From: Acetivibrio clariflavus DSM 19732
Lineage (GTDB): Bacteria; Bacillota; Clostridia; Acetivibrionales; Acetivibrionaceae
DNA: 64,000 nucleotides
Reading direction: 5' to 3'
Assembly: GCF_000237085.1 (NCBI RefSeq)
Contig: NC_016627.1
Span: 4,216,118-4,280,117, forward strand
Shown in pieces: positions 38,267 through 46,221 of the stretch. Below the pieces are notes generated by a model, which saw nothing but the letters and a program-made list of their open reading frames with translations, was not told the origin of the DNA and did no database searches. The first letter of the stretch is position 1. Each line of letters opens with the position of its first letter. A program made the translations under genes and the position numbers.

Positions 38267-39850
38267 TTACACTAACCTATTATAAATTTTCTCTTTCTCT
38301 TCTTGGAAACGTTTCTCAGCTTTAGCCACTGTTTCTCTGAACAATGCAGCTTCCTTTGCATACTTGTCAGCTAACTCTTTCTGCTCTTCCATACTAAGTA
38401 GCGGTATTTCCATTTCAGCAATGTCCACATGATTTATATTTACAACGGTTGTCCCTCGTTGAAAGCTTTTTATGAGCGCTATTCCCACTGGACTTTCAAA
38501 GAATATCCTGAGATAATCACTTAAAATCCTATGATTTGGTCTTATAACAATAACATTAGCTGAAGCAATAACAATACCTTTCTGTTTGCGAAATACACCT
38601 GTTTTAATAGCTGTCCCCCTGCAAGATAGGACTATATCTCCGTCCATCAATTCATAGCGTTTGATTTTTCGCTCTTCTTCTTCAATACTGTCCATCTCAG
38701 AATAATCAATTCCGGTATCGGTAATGTTTGAGATATTCAGTACCTTAATATTCCCGGGCTTCACATCTTTTTTTAAGATTGATTTCCCCCTAAAGACTTC
38801 AGCGACTTCATGTAGTTTTACTCTTTCAAGTGTTGATGACTTATACTTTTTGATATTCTCGTCATCATCTTCAAGTATAAGTTCAATACGCCAATCCTCA
38901 TGATTGGAAAATTCTTTGCTCCCCACCACTTTCGCTTTATCGATATATAGGCCGTTATCATAACCTAAATAACCTACGTTCACACTTTCTTTTTTCACAA
39001 CACCTATTCTGAGCATATAGGTCTTTATACTGGTATATGGCCTAAAAGTACCTTCAGGAAGACTGTAAATGTCTTCTAATTGATAATTGGTCATAATATG
39101 CTCGCGCAGCTTGGCTTCTGAACTGCTTGAAAATGTTATCCTTGCTGGTAGCACAGTCACGAGTGTGCCTTTTTCCGATAATTGTCCAAGCAAATTTTGT
39201 GTTGCTATAATATCTGGTCTTGAAGACATGAATTTGTCGTTTAAAGATTCAATTTTCCCACTAAAATCAGGTAGGGAATAAATAAAGTCAAAACGTGTAC
39301 CAATGAGAAGTTCCTGGTATATAGATTGATTAAGTATGCTGACATTCTTGTATCCTTCAAATCCAAGCTTAAGCATCATAAACATTAGTGCACTTGATGT
39401 GGTAAATGTTATGTTGCTTGACTTATGTTTATCCACAAAATTCTTAAGACCTAAAAGGCTTTTTTCTGCTTCGGTAATAAGGATCGTCTGAGCTTTTGCT
39501 TCATCTGCCAAGCGACAAATGTATTCCGTTAAATAAACCGGAGAAAATATCTGTCCAAAGCGGTCATTTTGATAAAGTTTAAGAGTGAACTCAATAAGAT
39601 CTACATTATGAGCAACTTTATAAATTGAATTAAAAAAATCCTTGTCTCCAGGAAAGTATCCCAGTATTGTATTTTCTGTAGACTGCTTCATTAATTCAAA
39701 AAGCTGATATTCATCCTGAATGGATTTTTTCTGAGATTTCATTGCTTTCGCTGTAAGTTTAACACGCAGCATTTCGTTTAATAATTGCTCTCTGGAGGTT
39801 ATACCGCGAATGGTAAACAGATTAATAAAGTAATCTATTGCTGTATTCAC
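38267..39850 (-). CDS. Degenerate N6-methylase fused to a half HsdS
   Basis: 527 residues from the GTG at 39850, which has a perfect AGGAGG seven bases upstream; an ATG at 39889 lacks one. Residues 1-330 follow the HsdM layout: FSPVYLTEY near residue 102 corresponds to the usual FYTP segment, but no DPCCGSGG-type SAM motif follows, and the catalytic NPPF position reads FDFIYSLPDF (about 187-196). Residues 342-500 are a single target-recognition domain with a coiled-coil tail (VKLHEVAEVFRGKSI, GDIVLSCRGTAIKTGV, PLLSMEEQKEL). So it could bind DNA but probably not methylate. It heads the seven-gene operon. Confidence 0.78.
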   Translation of the reverse strand: MNTAIDYFINLFTIRGITSREQLLNEMLRVKLTAKAMKSQKKSIQDEYQLFELMKQSTENTILGYFPGDKDFFNSIYKVAHNVDLIEFTLKLYQNDRFGQIFSPVYLTEYICRLADEAKAQTILITEAEKSLLGLKNFVDKHKSSNITFTTSSALMFMMLKLGFEGYKNVSILNQSIYQELLIGTRFDFIYSLPDFSGKIESLNDKFMSSRPDIIATQNLLGQLSEKGTLVTVLPARITFSSSSEAKLREHIMTNYQLEDIYSLPEGTFRPYTSIKTYMLRIGVVKKESVNVGYLGYDNGLYIDKAKVVGSKEFSNHEDWRIELILEDDDENIKKYKSSTLERVKLHEVAEVFRGKSILKKDVKPGNIKVLNISNITDTGIDYSEMDSIEEEERKIKRYELMDGDIVLSCRGTAIKTGVFRKQKGIVIASANVIVIRPNHRILSDYLRIFFESPVGIALIKSFQRGTTVVNINHVDIAEMEIPLLSMEEQKELADKYAKEAALFRETVAKAEKRFQEEKEKIYNRLV

Positions 39851-39896
39851 GTTTTTCCTCCTTCCTATTAATAATTGAGAATCTCTCACTAATAGT

Positions 39897-39935
39897 AGTG
39901 TATCAACAAAACTTTAGTATGTCAATACTAAAGTT
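39897..39935 (-). promoter_or_regulatory. Promoter with overlapping palindrome for the restriction operon
   Basis: Minus strand: -35 TTGACA (39920-39925), 17-bp spacer, -10 TACACT (39897-39902). The -35 sits in the centre of a perfect inverted repeat, AACTTTAGTAT and ATACTAAAGTT around GTCA (39910-39935), which would let a dimeric repressor block polymerase. Confidence 0.78.
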
Positions 39936-39959
39936 ATATATTTGCATTTTTATAGTCTA

Positions 39960-40340
39960 CAATTCATGAAAACCATGATAAACGGACACAGAATGAATTA
40001 ATACTTTACATCCATCCTGTCTCCTCAACCCCTATCAAAAATGCCCGTTATCTAATCTGTCAACTCAACCCTACCAATTTTTGAGTTCAAATTTTACCCC
40101 AAAATACCTCGTCGATATGTTACCATGTACGTATTCTAGCCCTTTAGCTCGAGTAGACAACTTGGATGTAATTTCGGAAACCCGCTTAAATAAAGGCTTA
40201 CAGTTTTGTAATCAATACGACACTCTCCACATGCAACGAGCCGGCTGGTTTGATGTCTTTTACATTGTCGGTAGTCGGAAACAAGTCAAAGGCACTTTTT
40301 GCACTATCGGTAGGCGGGAACATATCAACACCTTAATAAA
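39960..40340. repeat. Intron-free relative of the element that holds intron copy 2
   Basis: No gene. The stretch 40000-40210 aligns with 58050-58245, sharing ACATCC-type repeats, TCTAAT.TGT.AACTCAACC, the TCGAGTAGAC block and a GATATGTTACC/GACATGTTCCC motif. At 40213-40237 it carries a match to the intron's 5' exon but no intron. GGGAACATATC is at 40316-40326. It is a degenerate insertion-sequence remnant. Confidence 0.65.
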
Positions 40341-40354
40341 ATCTTATGAAAAAC

Positions 40355-41357
40355 TTATTGTTTCCCGATACTATTGTATACAGCTAATGCATCGGTAATA
40401 TTATATTGTTCAGAATAGATATCTCCTTTTGCACCAGCTGTAATCAATATATATTCTTGGTGACCCACTTTTGCAAGACTCGCAAGACACAGACCAGCTT
40501 CATCGGTATATCCAGTTTTCCCTCCTAATATTTCTCCACCAATAATGTTTTGATTGCTGAGTTTTTCAAACATGGTATTGTTAAAGGTTATCCCTCCAGG
40601 GTGCTTATTCGTGGGTTGTGTGGAATGACGTGGCGAAGTAAAAATTTCCCTGAAAGTATCATTTTGCAAAGCATAGCTTAGAAGAACAGCCAGATCTTTC
40701 ACTGTTGTGTAGTGGTTTTCATTGTGAAGTCCGGTGCTATTTTCAAAATGAGTGTTGTCCATCCCTAGATCTTTCGCTTTTTGATTCATCATAGCTACAA
40801 AGTCCTGCTCCGAACCAGCAATATGATCCGCAAGCCCAATACAAGCTTCTGCACCACTTGGAAGCATCACCCCGTATAAAAGGTCAATAGCCCTTACCTT
40901 CTCACCTGGCTGGAAACCGGCCATAGAAGCATTAGCACTGTAAAGACCATTAAAGGTATAGTGGGTAAGTTGTATTTCAGGTATAGTGGGTAAGTTGTAT
41001 TTCTTTCTGCAAATTTGTCAAATTTTCTATAGCAACAATAGCTGTCATCATTTTAGTCAATGAAGCAGGATAGATCTTTTCTTCGCTATTTTTTTGCATC
41101 AGAGTGGTTTGATCTTTTAAACGGATCAAAATCGCATTAGTACTGTTCAGATTATCGGGAGATATAGAAATAGAGGAATCGGATTCTATATCTGAAGAGG
41201 GAATAGGCGTTGTTTTATCGACATATTCTTTCTCAAACTCATGTTGATTTCCTGGAATAATGATGATTTTGAAAACAAAAGCAAAAACAACAACTATCAA
41301 TAAAAATATTACAAATTCGCGTATTCCTGACTTTTTCTTTTTAATTTTTCGCACCAT
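40355..41357 (-). pseudogene. vanY-like: D,D-carboxypeptidase (VanY_D/PBP type) broken by a 25-bp tandem duplication
   Basis: Two frames form one gene. The 5' part (41357 to 40977) has a membrane anchor (FVIFLLIVVVFAFVFKIII) and the active-site SxxK in YPASLTKMM. The 3' part (40924 to 40355) has the KTG motif in LGGKTGYTDEAG. Between them a 25-bp unit is repeated exactly (40954-40978 and 40979-41003). Removing one unit joins the frames and recreates the SxN motif in YSANASMAGF. The intact protein would trim the terminal D-Ala of peptidoglycan precursors, typical of van-type clusters. It is downstream of vanRS. RBS AAGGAGG precedes the start. Confidence 0.88.
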
Positions 41358-41448
41358 AATAAATACCTCCTTATTCTGCGTGAAAATATTAAACCACAGA
41401 ACAAGAAGCTATGTTGGAATTCAATCTTATGAATTTCTTAAGATTTTC

Positions 41449-42579
41449 TTAAGACGGAAGCTTTACTGTAAATGTAGTATTTTCTGTGTTGCTTTCCACA
41501 GAGATTGTCCCATCGTGAGCGTTGACAATTTCTTTGGCGATGGCCAAACCCAGCCCTGCTCCACCGGTGTTTGTGGAGCGAGAGGAATCTAACCGGTAAA
41601 ATTTTTCAAAAATGGTTTCAAGTTTTGCCTGCGGGATTGGGTTTCCCTGATTAGTAAAAGTTATTACAATATATTTGTCCTGCTGTTTAGCAGAAATGTC
41701 AATGACACTATTTTCATAGCTATATGCTATCGCATTTTTCAAAATGTTATTGAACACACGGGCTAGTTTGTCTGCATCTCCCCATAGAGTAAGCCCTTCA
41801 GGCACATTGACTGACACCTGCTTTCGCTGTGGAGTCAGTATTGGATAGAATTCATCCGCCATCTGCTGGAGCATGAACAATAAATTTATTTTTTCTTTAT
41901 TCAAAACAATAGTTTGAAGATTGAATCTTGTGATCTCAAAAAACTCATTGATAAGCTGTTCTAATCGATAAGATTTTTCCAAGGTAATACCGACATATTT
42001 TGTCTTCTGCTTGGGAGGCATATCTGGAGCTTCATTCAGAAGACTCAAATATCCTATTATAGATGTCAGAGGTGTCTTTATATCATGAGCCAAGTATACT
42101 ACCAAATCATTTTTGCGCTGCTCGGCATCAAGTGCAGCTTTCTTTTGTTTTTCCAAATTACTTTTTATCTGATTAAGCTTATTTTCCATAAAATCCAATT
42201 CTGGTGATAATGTAATTTCATCATCGGATTCCTCCGTAAGTTTATCCATTCCGGTGCTGATTTCATCAAAATATTTTGTGAACCAAGAAATAGAAAATCG
42301 AAAAAGAATAACCAAAAATATTAGAGTTACAATAAAAAGAATCGTTTCCATATTGTTACGAAACACCAGCTGATAGATTGTGTATGCATCCGAATAATTA
42401 AAATGAAAAACGTTGACTAGAAACCAAACGATACGATCTCCGACCTGGCCACGAAGGATATTGCGCAATAGATAAACAGTCACAGCGGCAGTAACTGTAA
42501 TCAAAAGCATTTGAAGAAATATTTTCCTTTTCAATTTCCAATAATCATTTTTTCTATTACTTTTCAATTTTATAGCCAA
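41449..42579 (-). CDS. vanS: VanS-like sensor histidine kinase
   Basis: 376 residues from a TTG at 42579, chosen because the family starts near AIKLKSNRKNDY and the ATG at 42621 lies deep in vanR. Two membrane spans (about residues 18-40 and 75-97) flank a short external loop; then HisKA with the phospho-acceptor His in YLAHDIKTPLTSIIGYL, and ATPase boxes NNILKNAIAYS and GAGLGLAIAKEIVNAH. It should phosphorylate the VanR-like regulator. The gene overlaps vanR by about 20 bp. No resistance ligase is present, so its signal is unknown. Confidence 0.88.
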   Translation of the reverse strand: MAIKLKSNRKNDYWKLKRKIFLQMLLITVTAAVTVYLLRNILRGQVGDRIVWFLVNVFHFNYSDAYTIYQLVFRNNMETILFIVTLIFLVILFRFSISWFTKYFDEISTGMDKLTEESDDEITLSPELDFMENKLNQIKSNLEKQKKAALDAEQRKNDLVVYLAHDIKTPLTSIIGYLSLLNEAPDMPPKQKTKYVGITLEKSYRLEQLINEFFEITRFNLQTIVLNKEKINLLFMLQQMADEFYPILTPQRKQVSVNVPEGLTLWGDADKLARVFNNILKNAIAYSYENSVIDISAKQQDKYIVITFTNQGNPIPQAKLETIFEKFYRLDSSRSTNTGGAGLGLAIAKEIVNAHDGTISVESNTENTTFTVKLPS

Positions 42580-43255
42580 CCCCCCAAACCGTTTTGATGT
42601 ATTTGGGATGTTGCGCGTCATCGCCCATTTTTTCTCTTAAATGTCGAATATGAACCATTACCGTATTATTGCTGTTACTAAAGTACTTGTCTCCCCATAC
42701 CTCGCGAAACAATTCTTCAGAGCTTACCACTCGTCCTCGATTGGAACAAAGAACCCAAAGAATTGAAAACTCTGTAGGAGTGAGAGATAGCTTTTTTTCA
42801 TTCAGTGTACATTCATGGCTCTTTTTGTCCAGTACTAATCCGGAAAAGGCAATCAAGTGTTCTTCCTGGTTTTTCTCTGGAGAATTATATTTGGTAAATC
42901 TACGGAGCTGCGCCTTTACACGAGCAACTAATTCCAAAGGACGGAATGGTTTAGTGATATAGTCGTCAGCACCTAATGTCAGCCCGGTAATCTTATCGAT
43001 TTCTTCTTCTTTGGCTGTCAGCATGATAACCGGAAAATTATGCTTTTCCCTAATTTTCCGACAGAGAGTAAAACCATCAATGTCTGGTAGCATAACATCA
43101 AGTATCGCAAGCTCCAACTGTTTCGACTCAACACATCGAAACGCATCTTGACCGTTATAAAACTTGTATACTGTAAAACCTTCGTTTTTTAGATAAACTT
43201 CAATTAAATCTGCTATTGCTTGTTCATCGTCAACAACTAAAATATTGATACTCAT
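42557..43255 (-). CDS. vanR: VanR-like response regulator
   Basis: 232 residues. Receiver domain with acidic pocket VVDDEQ, phosphorylated Asp in LAILDVMLPDIDG and Lys in DDYITKPF; C-terminal winged helix of OmpR type (LTPTEFSILWVLCSNRGRVVSSEELF, VMVHIRHLREKMG). It would activate its own operon and the carboxypeptidase gene. It lies 18 bp downstream of the DUF1413 gene and overlaps vanS. Confidence 0.92.
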   Translation of the reverse strand: MSINILVVDDEQAIADLIEVYLKNEGFTVYKFYNGQDAFRCVESKQLELAILDVMLPDIDGFTLCRKIREKHNFPVIMLTAKEEEIDKITGLTLGADDYITKPFRPLELVARVKAQLRRFTKYNSPEKNQEEHLIAFSGLVLDKKSHECTLNEKKLSLTPTEFSILWVLCSNRGRVVSSEELFREVWGDKYFSNSNNTVMVHIRHLREKMGDDAQHPKYIKTVWGVGYKIEK

Positions 43256-43273
43256 AAATTTTATCCCTTCTTC

Positions 43274-43516
43274 CTACTTGCCAATTGTCTTTTTATACCT
43301 CTGCTGATTAGATGAGGTCTTTTCAATAGCCTTTATATTACCCTCCATTTTATTTACATAGTTTAAAAATAAAGTCCCAAGCAGAAGCCGATCTTTTCTA
43401 GGTATTCTGTTCCATACGTAACCCTTGAACAGATCTTTAACAAGAAAGACTTCACCTTCATTCAAGTTTTCAGTTTCCTTAATAGCTTCTTCCAGTAACT
43501 CATTAGCATCACTCAT
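43274..43516 (-). CDS. DUF1413 family small protein
   Basis: 80 residues. LNEGEVFLVKDLFKGYVWNRIPRKDRLLLGTLFLNYVN is the DUF1413 pattern; the rest is a charged tail. Function is not known; the position before vanR takes the place that small HTH gene vanU has in vanG operons, so a regulatory role is possible. AAGGAG lies eight bases before the ATG. Transcribed from the promoter at 43564-43592. Confidence 0.75.
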   Translation of the reverse strand: MSDANELLEEAIKETENLNEGEVFLVKDLFKGYVWNRIPRKDRLLLGTLFLNYVNKMEGNIKAIEKTSSNQQRYKKTIGK

Positions 43517-43539
43517 GTTGTCATCTCCTTATCAATAAC

Positions 43540-43592
43540 AATATCAACAACATTGTTGATATTATTATAAGTGTATTCACAGTCAAAGTCAA
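43540..43592 (-). promoter_or_regulatory. Promoter and palindromic operator of the DUF1413-vanRS operon
   Basis: Minus strand: -35 TTGACT (43587-43592), 17-bp spacer, -10 TATAAT (43564-43569). Directly downstream is a perfect inverted repeat with 10-bp arms AATATCAACA and TGTTGATATT (43540-43563), at the expected start of transcription. Confidence 0.82.
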
Positions 43593-43659
43593 TCCGTAAA
43601 TAAGAAAAGCCACCAATCAAGGAAGTAACACCCCTCAATTGGTCGCCATTTCTGCTATC

Positions 43660-43812
43660 CTATATCTCAATATCTATTTCAATTCCAGACTTGAATTCAA
43701 CAGTGAGTTTTTCATCAAATACCGTAACTTTCTCAATAAGCCGCCTTACCAACTACCCATCATATTCCTACAACTCACATGACTGTTCACTCAAGAAATC
43801 TGTTCCTCTGTA
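43660..43812 (-). pseudogene. Decayed C-terminal end of a large serine recombinase (fragment 1)
   Basis: Minus strand reads TDFLSEQSCEL, a stop, then LVRRLIEKVTVFDEKLTVEF and KSGIEIDIEI ending in TAG at 43660. It matches the recombinase tails at 45136 and 45442 and has two internal stops. Confidence 0.75.
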
Positions 43813-43820
43813 TGATTTTT

Positions 43821-44369
43821 TTACTTTTCTCTCATTTGTTCTATATATGCACTTTGTAAAATTGCCATATGAATGATATCATGCCATGCTCCATCACGGA
43901 AAATAGCTTCGCGTGATCTTCCTTCTTGCTGAAAGCCTAGTTTCTCATATAATTTTATTGCTCTGCTATTAAAAGAAAAAACTCTTAGTGATATTCTGTG
44001 CAAGTTCATCTCCAGAAATCCGTAATCAAGAAGTAACTTCATTGCCTCTGATCCATATCCTTTCCCCCAGGCTTCTTTTTCTCCAATATCAATTATACAT
44101 TCTGCATTACGATTTTTAGGATCAATATTTATTAACGAAGTAATTCCAATTGGCTTTTTAGATTGTTTCTCAAGTATAATGTAGCATTTTGAAGAGCAGG
44201 ATCCTAAGATTATTTGATTAACAAATTCTTCTGTTTCTTCAATACGGTAAACATCTAACAACGGAGAAGTAGTTTGCATAACATCTATATCATTTCTCCA
44301 TTTATGATAAATCTCTGTATCTTGGGCAGTCATTTTTCGTAAAATGATTCTCTTAGTTTGAAATAACAT
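43821..44369 (-). CDS. GNAT-family N-acetyltransferase (RimJ/RimL type)
   Basis: 182 residues, the normal size. The fold starts TKRIILRKMTAQDTEIYHKW; the acetyl-CoA loop is GKGYGSEAMKLLLDY, and the end IKLYEKLGFQQEGRSREA followed by DGAWHDIIHMAIL is typical of RimJ/RimL and of small-molecule acetylating enzymes. The substrate cannot be told. It is 17 bp downstream of a TetR-family gene and shares its promoter, so TetR probably controls it. Confidence 0.88.
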   Translation of the reverse strand: MLFQTKRIILRKMTAQDTEIYHKWRNDIDVMQTTSPLLDVYRIEETEEFVNQIILGSCSSKCYIILEKQSKKPIGITSLINIDPKNRNAECIIDIGEKEAWGKGYGSEAMKLLLDYGFLEMNLHRISLRVFSFNSRAIKLYEKLGFQQEGRSREAIFRDGAWHDIIHMAILQSAYIEQMREK

Positions 44370-44386
44370 AAAAACACTCCTTCATA

Positions 44387-45001
44387 TTATTTAATTGGCC
44401 TAAGCATATTTTCTAATGTAAAAATTAAAATATCAATTTGATCATTTACCCTTGTCAACTCCAAACTTAAATTAAATGTATCTATCATTAATCCATCAAA
44501 AAATGAAACCATATATAGAGCTATCAATTCTGATGACTTGCAAGGATGGAATTGCTTTTTCTTAATTCCTTTATCTATAAAATCCCTGATTGCGGTTATC
44601 AACTTCTTATATCTCTCTGTAATATAAGAGCTACTTGACTTGTTAGATTCTCGGTGTTTTATTAAAAAGAACTCACTTTTACAGAGTAAAAATTCATTGT
44701 TAGACGATATAATATGTTGTTGAAATCTGATCCAATCTATGAGTTGCTTCCAAGAAGAAGTGTAGTCATCATCAATATTAATAAAAGTAATATCTTTTTC
44801 ATCGTCTAACTTAAGAAGTTCCTCAAATACATGCTCAATATTATTGAAGTACGAATACAAAGCGCCTCTTGAAATACCCGCCTCAACAATAATGTCCTGC
44901 ATGGTCGCTTGAATATAACCTTTTTTTATAAATACCCTCTTGGCAGCTTCAAGTATTTTTTGTTTTTTATTTATCTTATAATTATCGTTTACCCTAGGAG
45001 A
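44387..45001 (-). CDS. TetR-family transcriptional regulator
   Basis: 204 residues from the ATG at 45001. The N-terminal DNA-binding domain shows KKQKILEAAKRVFIKKGY, then MQDIIVEAGISRGALYSYF, the TetR helix-turn-helix, followed by a helical ligand-binding part. The divergent or upstream 22-bp palindrome at 45036 sits directly on its promoter, so it most likely represses itself and the GNAT gene. Ribosome site GGAGG nearby. Ligand unknown. Confidence 0.92.
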   Translation of the reverse strand, partial: SPRVNDNYKINKKQKILEAAKRVFIKKGYIQATMQDIIVEAGISRGALYSYFNNIEHVFEELLKLDDEKDITFINIDDDYTSSWKQLIDWIRFQQHIISSNNEFLLCKSEFFLIKHRESNKSSSSYITERYKKLITAIRDFIDKGIKKKQFHPCKSSELIALYMVSFFDGLMIDTFNLSLELTRVNDQIDILIFTLENMLRPIK

Positions 45002-45035
45002 CATGATAGTTTCCTCCAAAATTTCTTTATAACCA

Positions 45036-45057
45036 AAAACGACATTAATGTCGTTTT
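45036..45057 (-). promoter_or_regulatory. TetR operator, perfect 22-bp palindrome
   Basis: The core is ACGACATTAATGTCGT; with flanking AAA and TTT the symmetry extends over 22 bases without a mismatch. It begins two bases after the -10 box of the TetR promoter. Confidence 0.88.
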
Positions 45058-45058
45058 G

Positions 45059-45087
45059 ATTATAAACAACATTTACGCCTATGTCAA
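45059..45087 (-). promoter_or_regulatory. Consensus promoter of the TetR-GNAT operon
   Basis: Minus strand: -35 TTGACA (45082-45087), 17-bp spacer, -10 TATAAT (45059-45064), a perfect sigma-A promoter; the operator follows directly. Confidence 0.92.
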
Positions 45088-45135
45088 TATAATATTTTTG
45101 TTGTTCAGAGACTAGTAAAACAATTCACTTGCAAA

Positions 45136-45390
45136 TTATTCTTTAACTTTTATATAAGTTTCAACACCTGATTTGAATTCAACGGTGAGTTTATCATCAA
45201 ATACCGTAACTTTTTCAATAAGCCTTCTAACAATCTGCTCATCATATTCCTCCAGCTCATAGGACTGTTCATTCAAGAAGTCTGTCATTTCAGCTATTCG
45301 CTGCTTCTTCCTTCACGCTCTGCATTTTTAACCAGCGCATTTTGCTTCTGCTCCCGCAATCGGTAATCCAATTATGTCTCCTGTAGTTAT
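45136..45390 (-). pseudogene. Decayed C-terminal end of a large serine recombinase (fragment 2)
   Basis: Minus strand reads RIAEMTDFLNEQSYELEEYD, then EQIVRRLIEKVTVFDDKL and FKSGVETYIKVKE with a stop at 45136. Upstream, LREQKQNALVKNAEREG is in another frame, so it is frameshifted and lacks the catalytic part. Confidence 0.75.
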
Positions 45391-45441
45391 TTATAATAGT
45401 ATAAGTACTCTTCCCCTACTGGCGGCTATCTTAATACGAGC

Positions 45442-46004
45442 TTATAGGTTTACTTCTATTTCTAACCCTGACTTAAACTTTACCACTAGTCTGTCATTAT
45501 ATACAGTTGCCTTTTCAATTAGTTTTCTAACCAGTTTATCATCAAATTCCGTAATACCACCGGTTTGCATATTAAGGAAGTCCGTCATCTCAGCAATCCG
45601 ATCCCGCTTATCTTGGCGGAGAGCGTTTCTCGAAAGAGTTTCTTGCCTTAGATCACGTAGTCGGTAAATCTCATTGACAATATTATCGTATTCTTCCTTT
45701 GAATTTGCTTTTTGGATCAACTCGGTTTGGAGTTCTTCCAGCCTTTTATCAATATCTGCTGTACTCTCATCCAAATCCTCGCTTAATACGGTTTCAATAT
45801 TCTTCTTCAGTATGGCCAGAAAAGAGTTTTTTCCGCTGACCGCTACATTGATGGCTTCTACAATTTTCTCTTTAAGCGTATCTTCAAGTATAGTGGAAGC
45901 GGTACAAAACAAACCGGTGTTTTCCAATCTACTAATGCATCTCCATACGATTGATTTCTTCCCTCGATTATTCCAATGTACCCTGCGGAATATTTCATGG
46001 CACA
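45442..46004 (-). pseudogene. Large serine recombinase C-terminal half cut by IS21 (fragment 3)
   Basis: The frame is open from the IS edge and encodes the zinc ribbon region (CHEIFRRVHWNNRGKKSIVW, SRLENTGLFC), a long coiled coil (EELQTELIQKANSKEEYD, IYRLRDLRQETL) and the tail RIAEMTDFLNMQTGGITEFD, DKLVRKLIEKATVY, ending at 45442. The catalytic serine domain is absent, and the other side of the IS has no matching part. So insertion was accompanied by deletion. Confidence 0.82.
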
Positions 46005-46221
46005 GTTTGAAACTGCGATTTTTCGCGCGTGACCCCCCGCCCGTTTCCGGGATGAAAAGTGGTAGAGATTTAGACCCCCCTACCCTATAAACTGCAGAAA
46101 ATCTCAAAAGTTAAGCAGTTCTTTGAATTTCGTGAGATTTTTTGCATCTATTTAAAGCCGTTTTTCGGCATTGTTTTCAAACGAGGTATTTGCCCCTGTT
46201 AAAAAAAAAGTGAGTGTTTTT

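Noticed and set aside
40355-43516. Functional vancomycin resistance cluster
   Set aside because: Only vanR, vanS and a broken carboxypeptidase are present; there is no D-Ala-D-Lac or D-Ser ligase, VanH, VanX or VanT gene.
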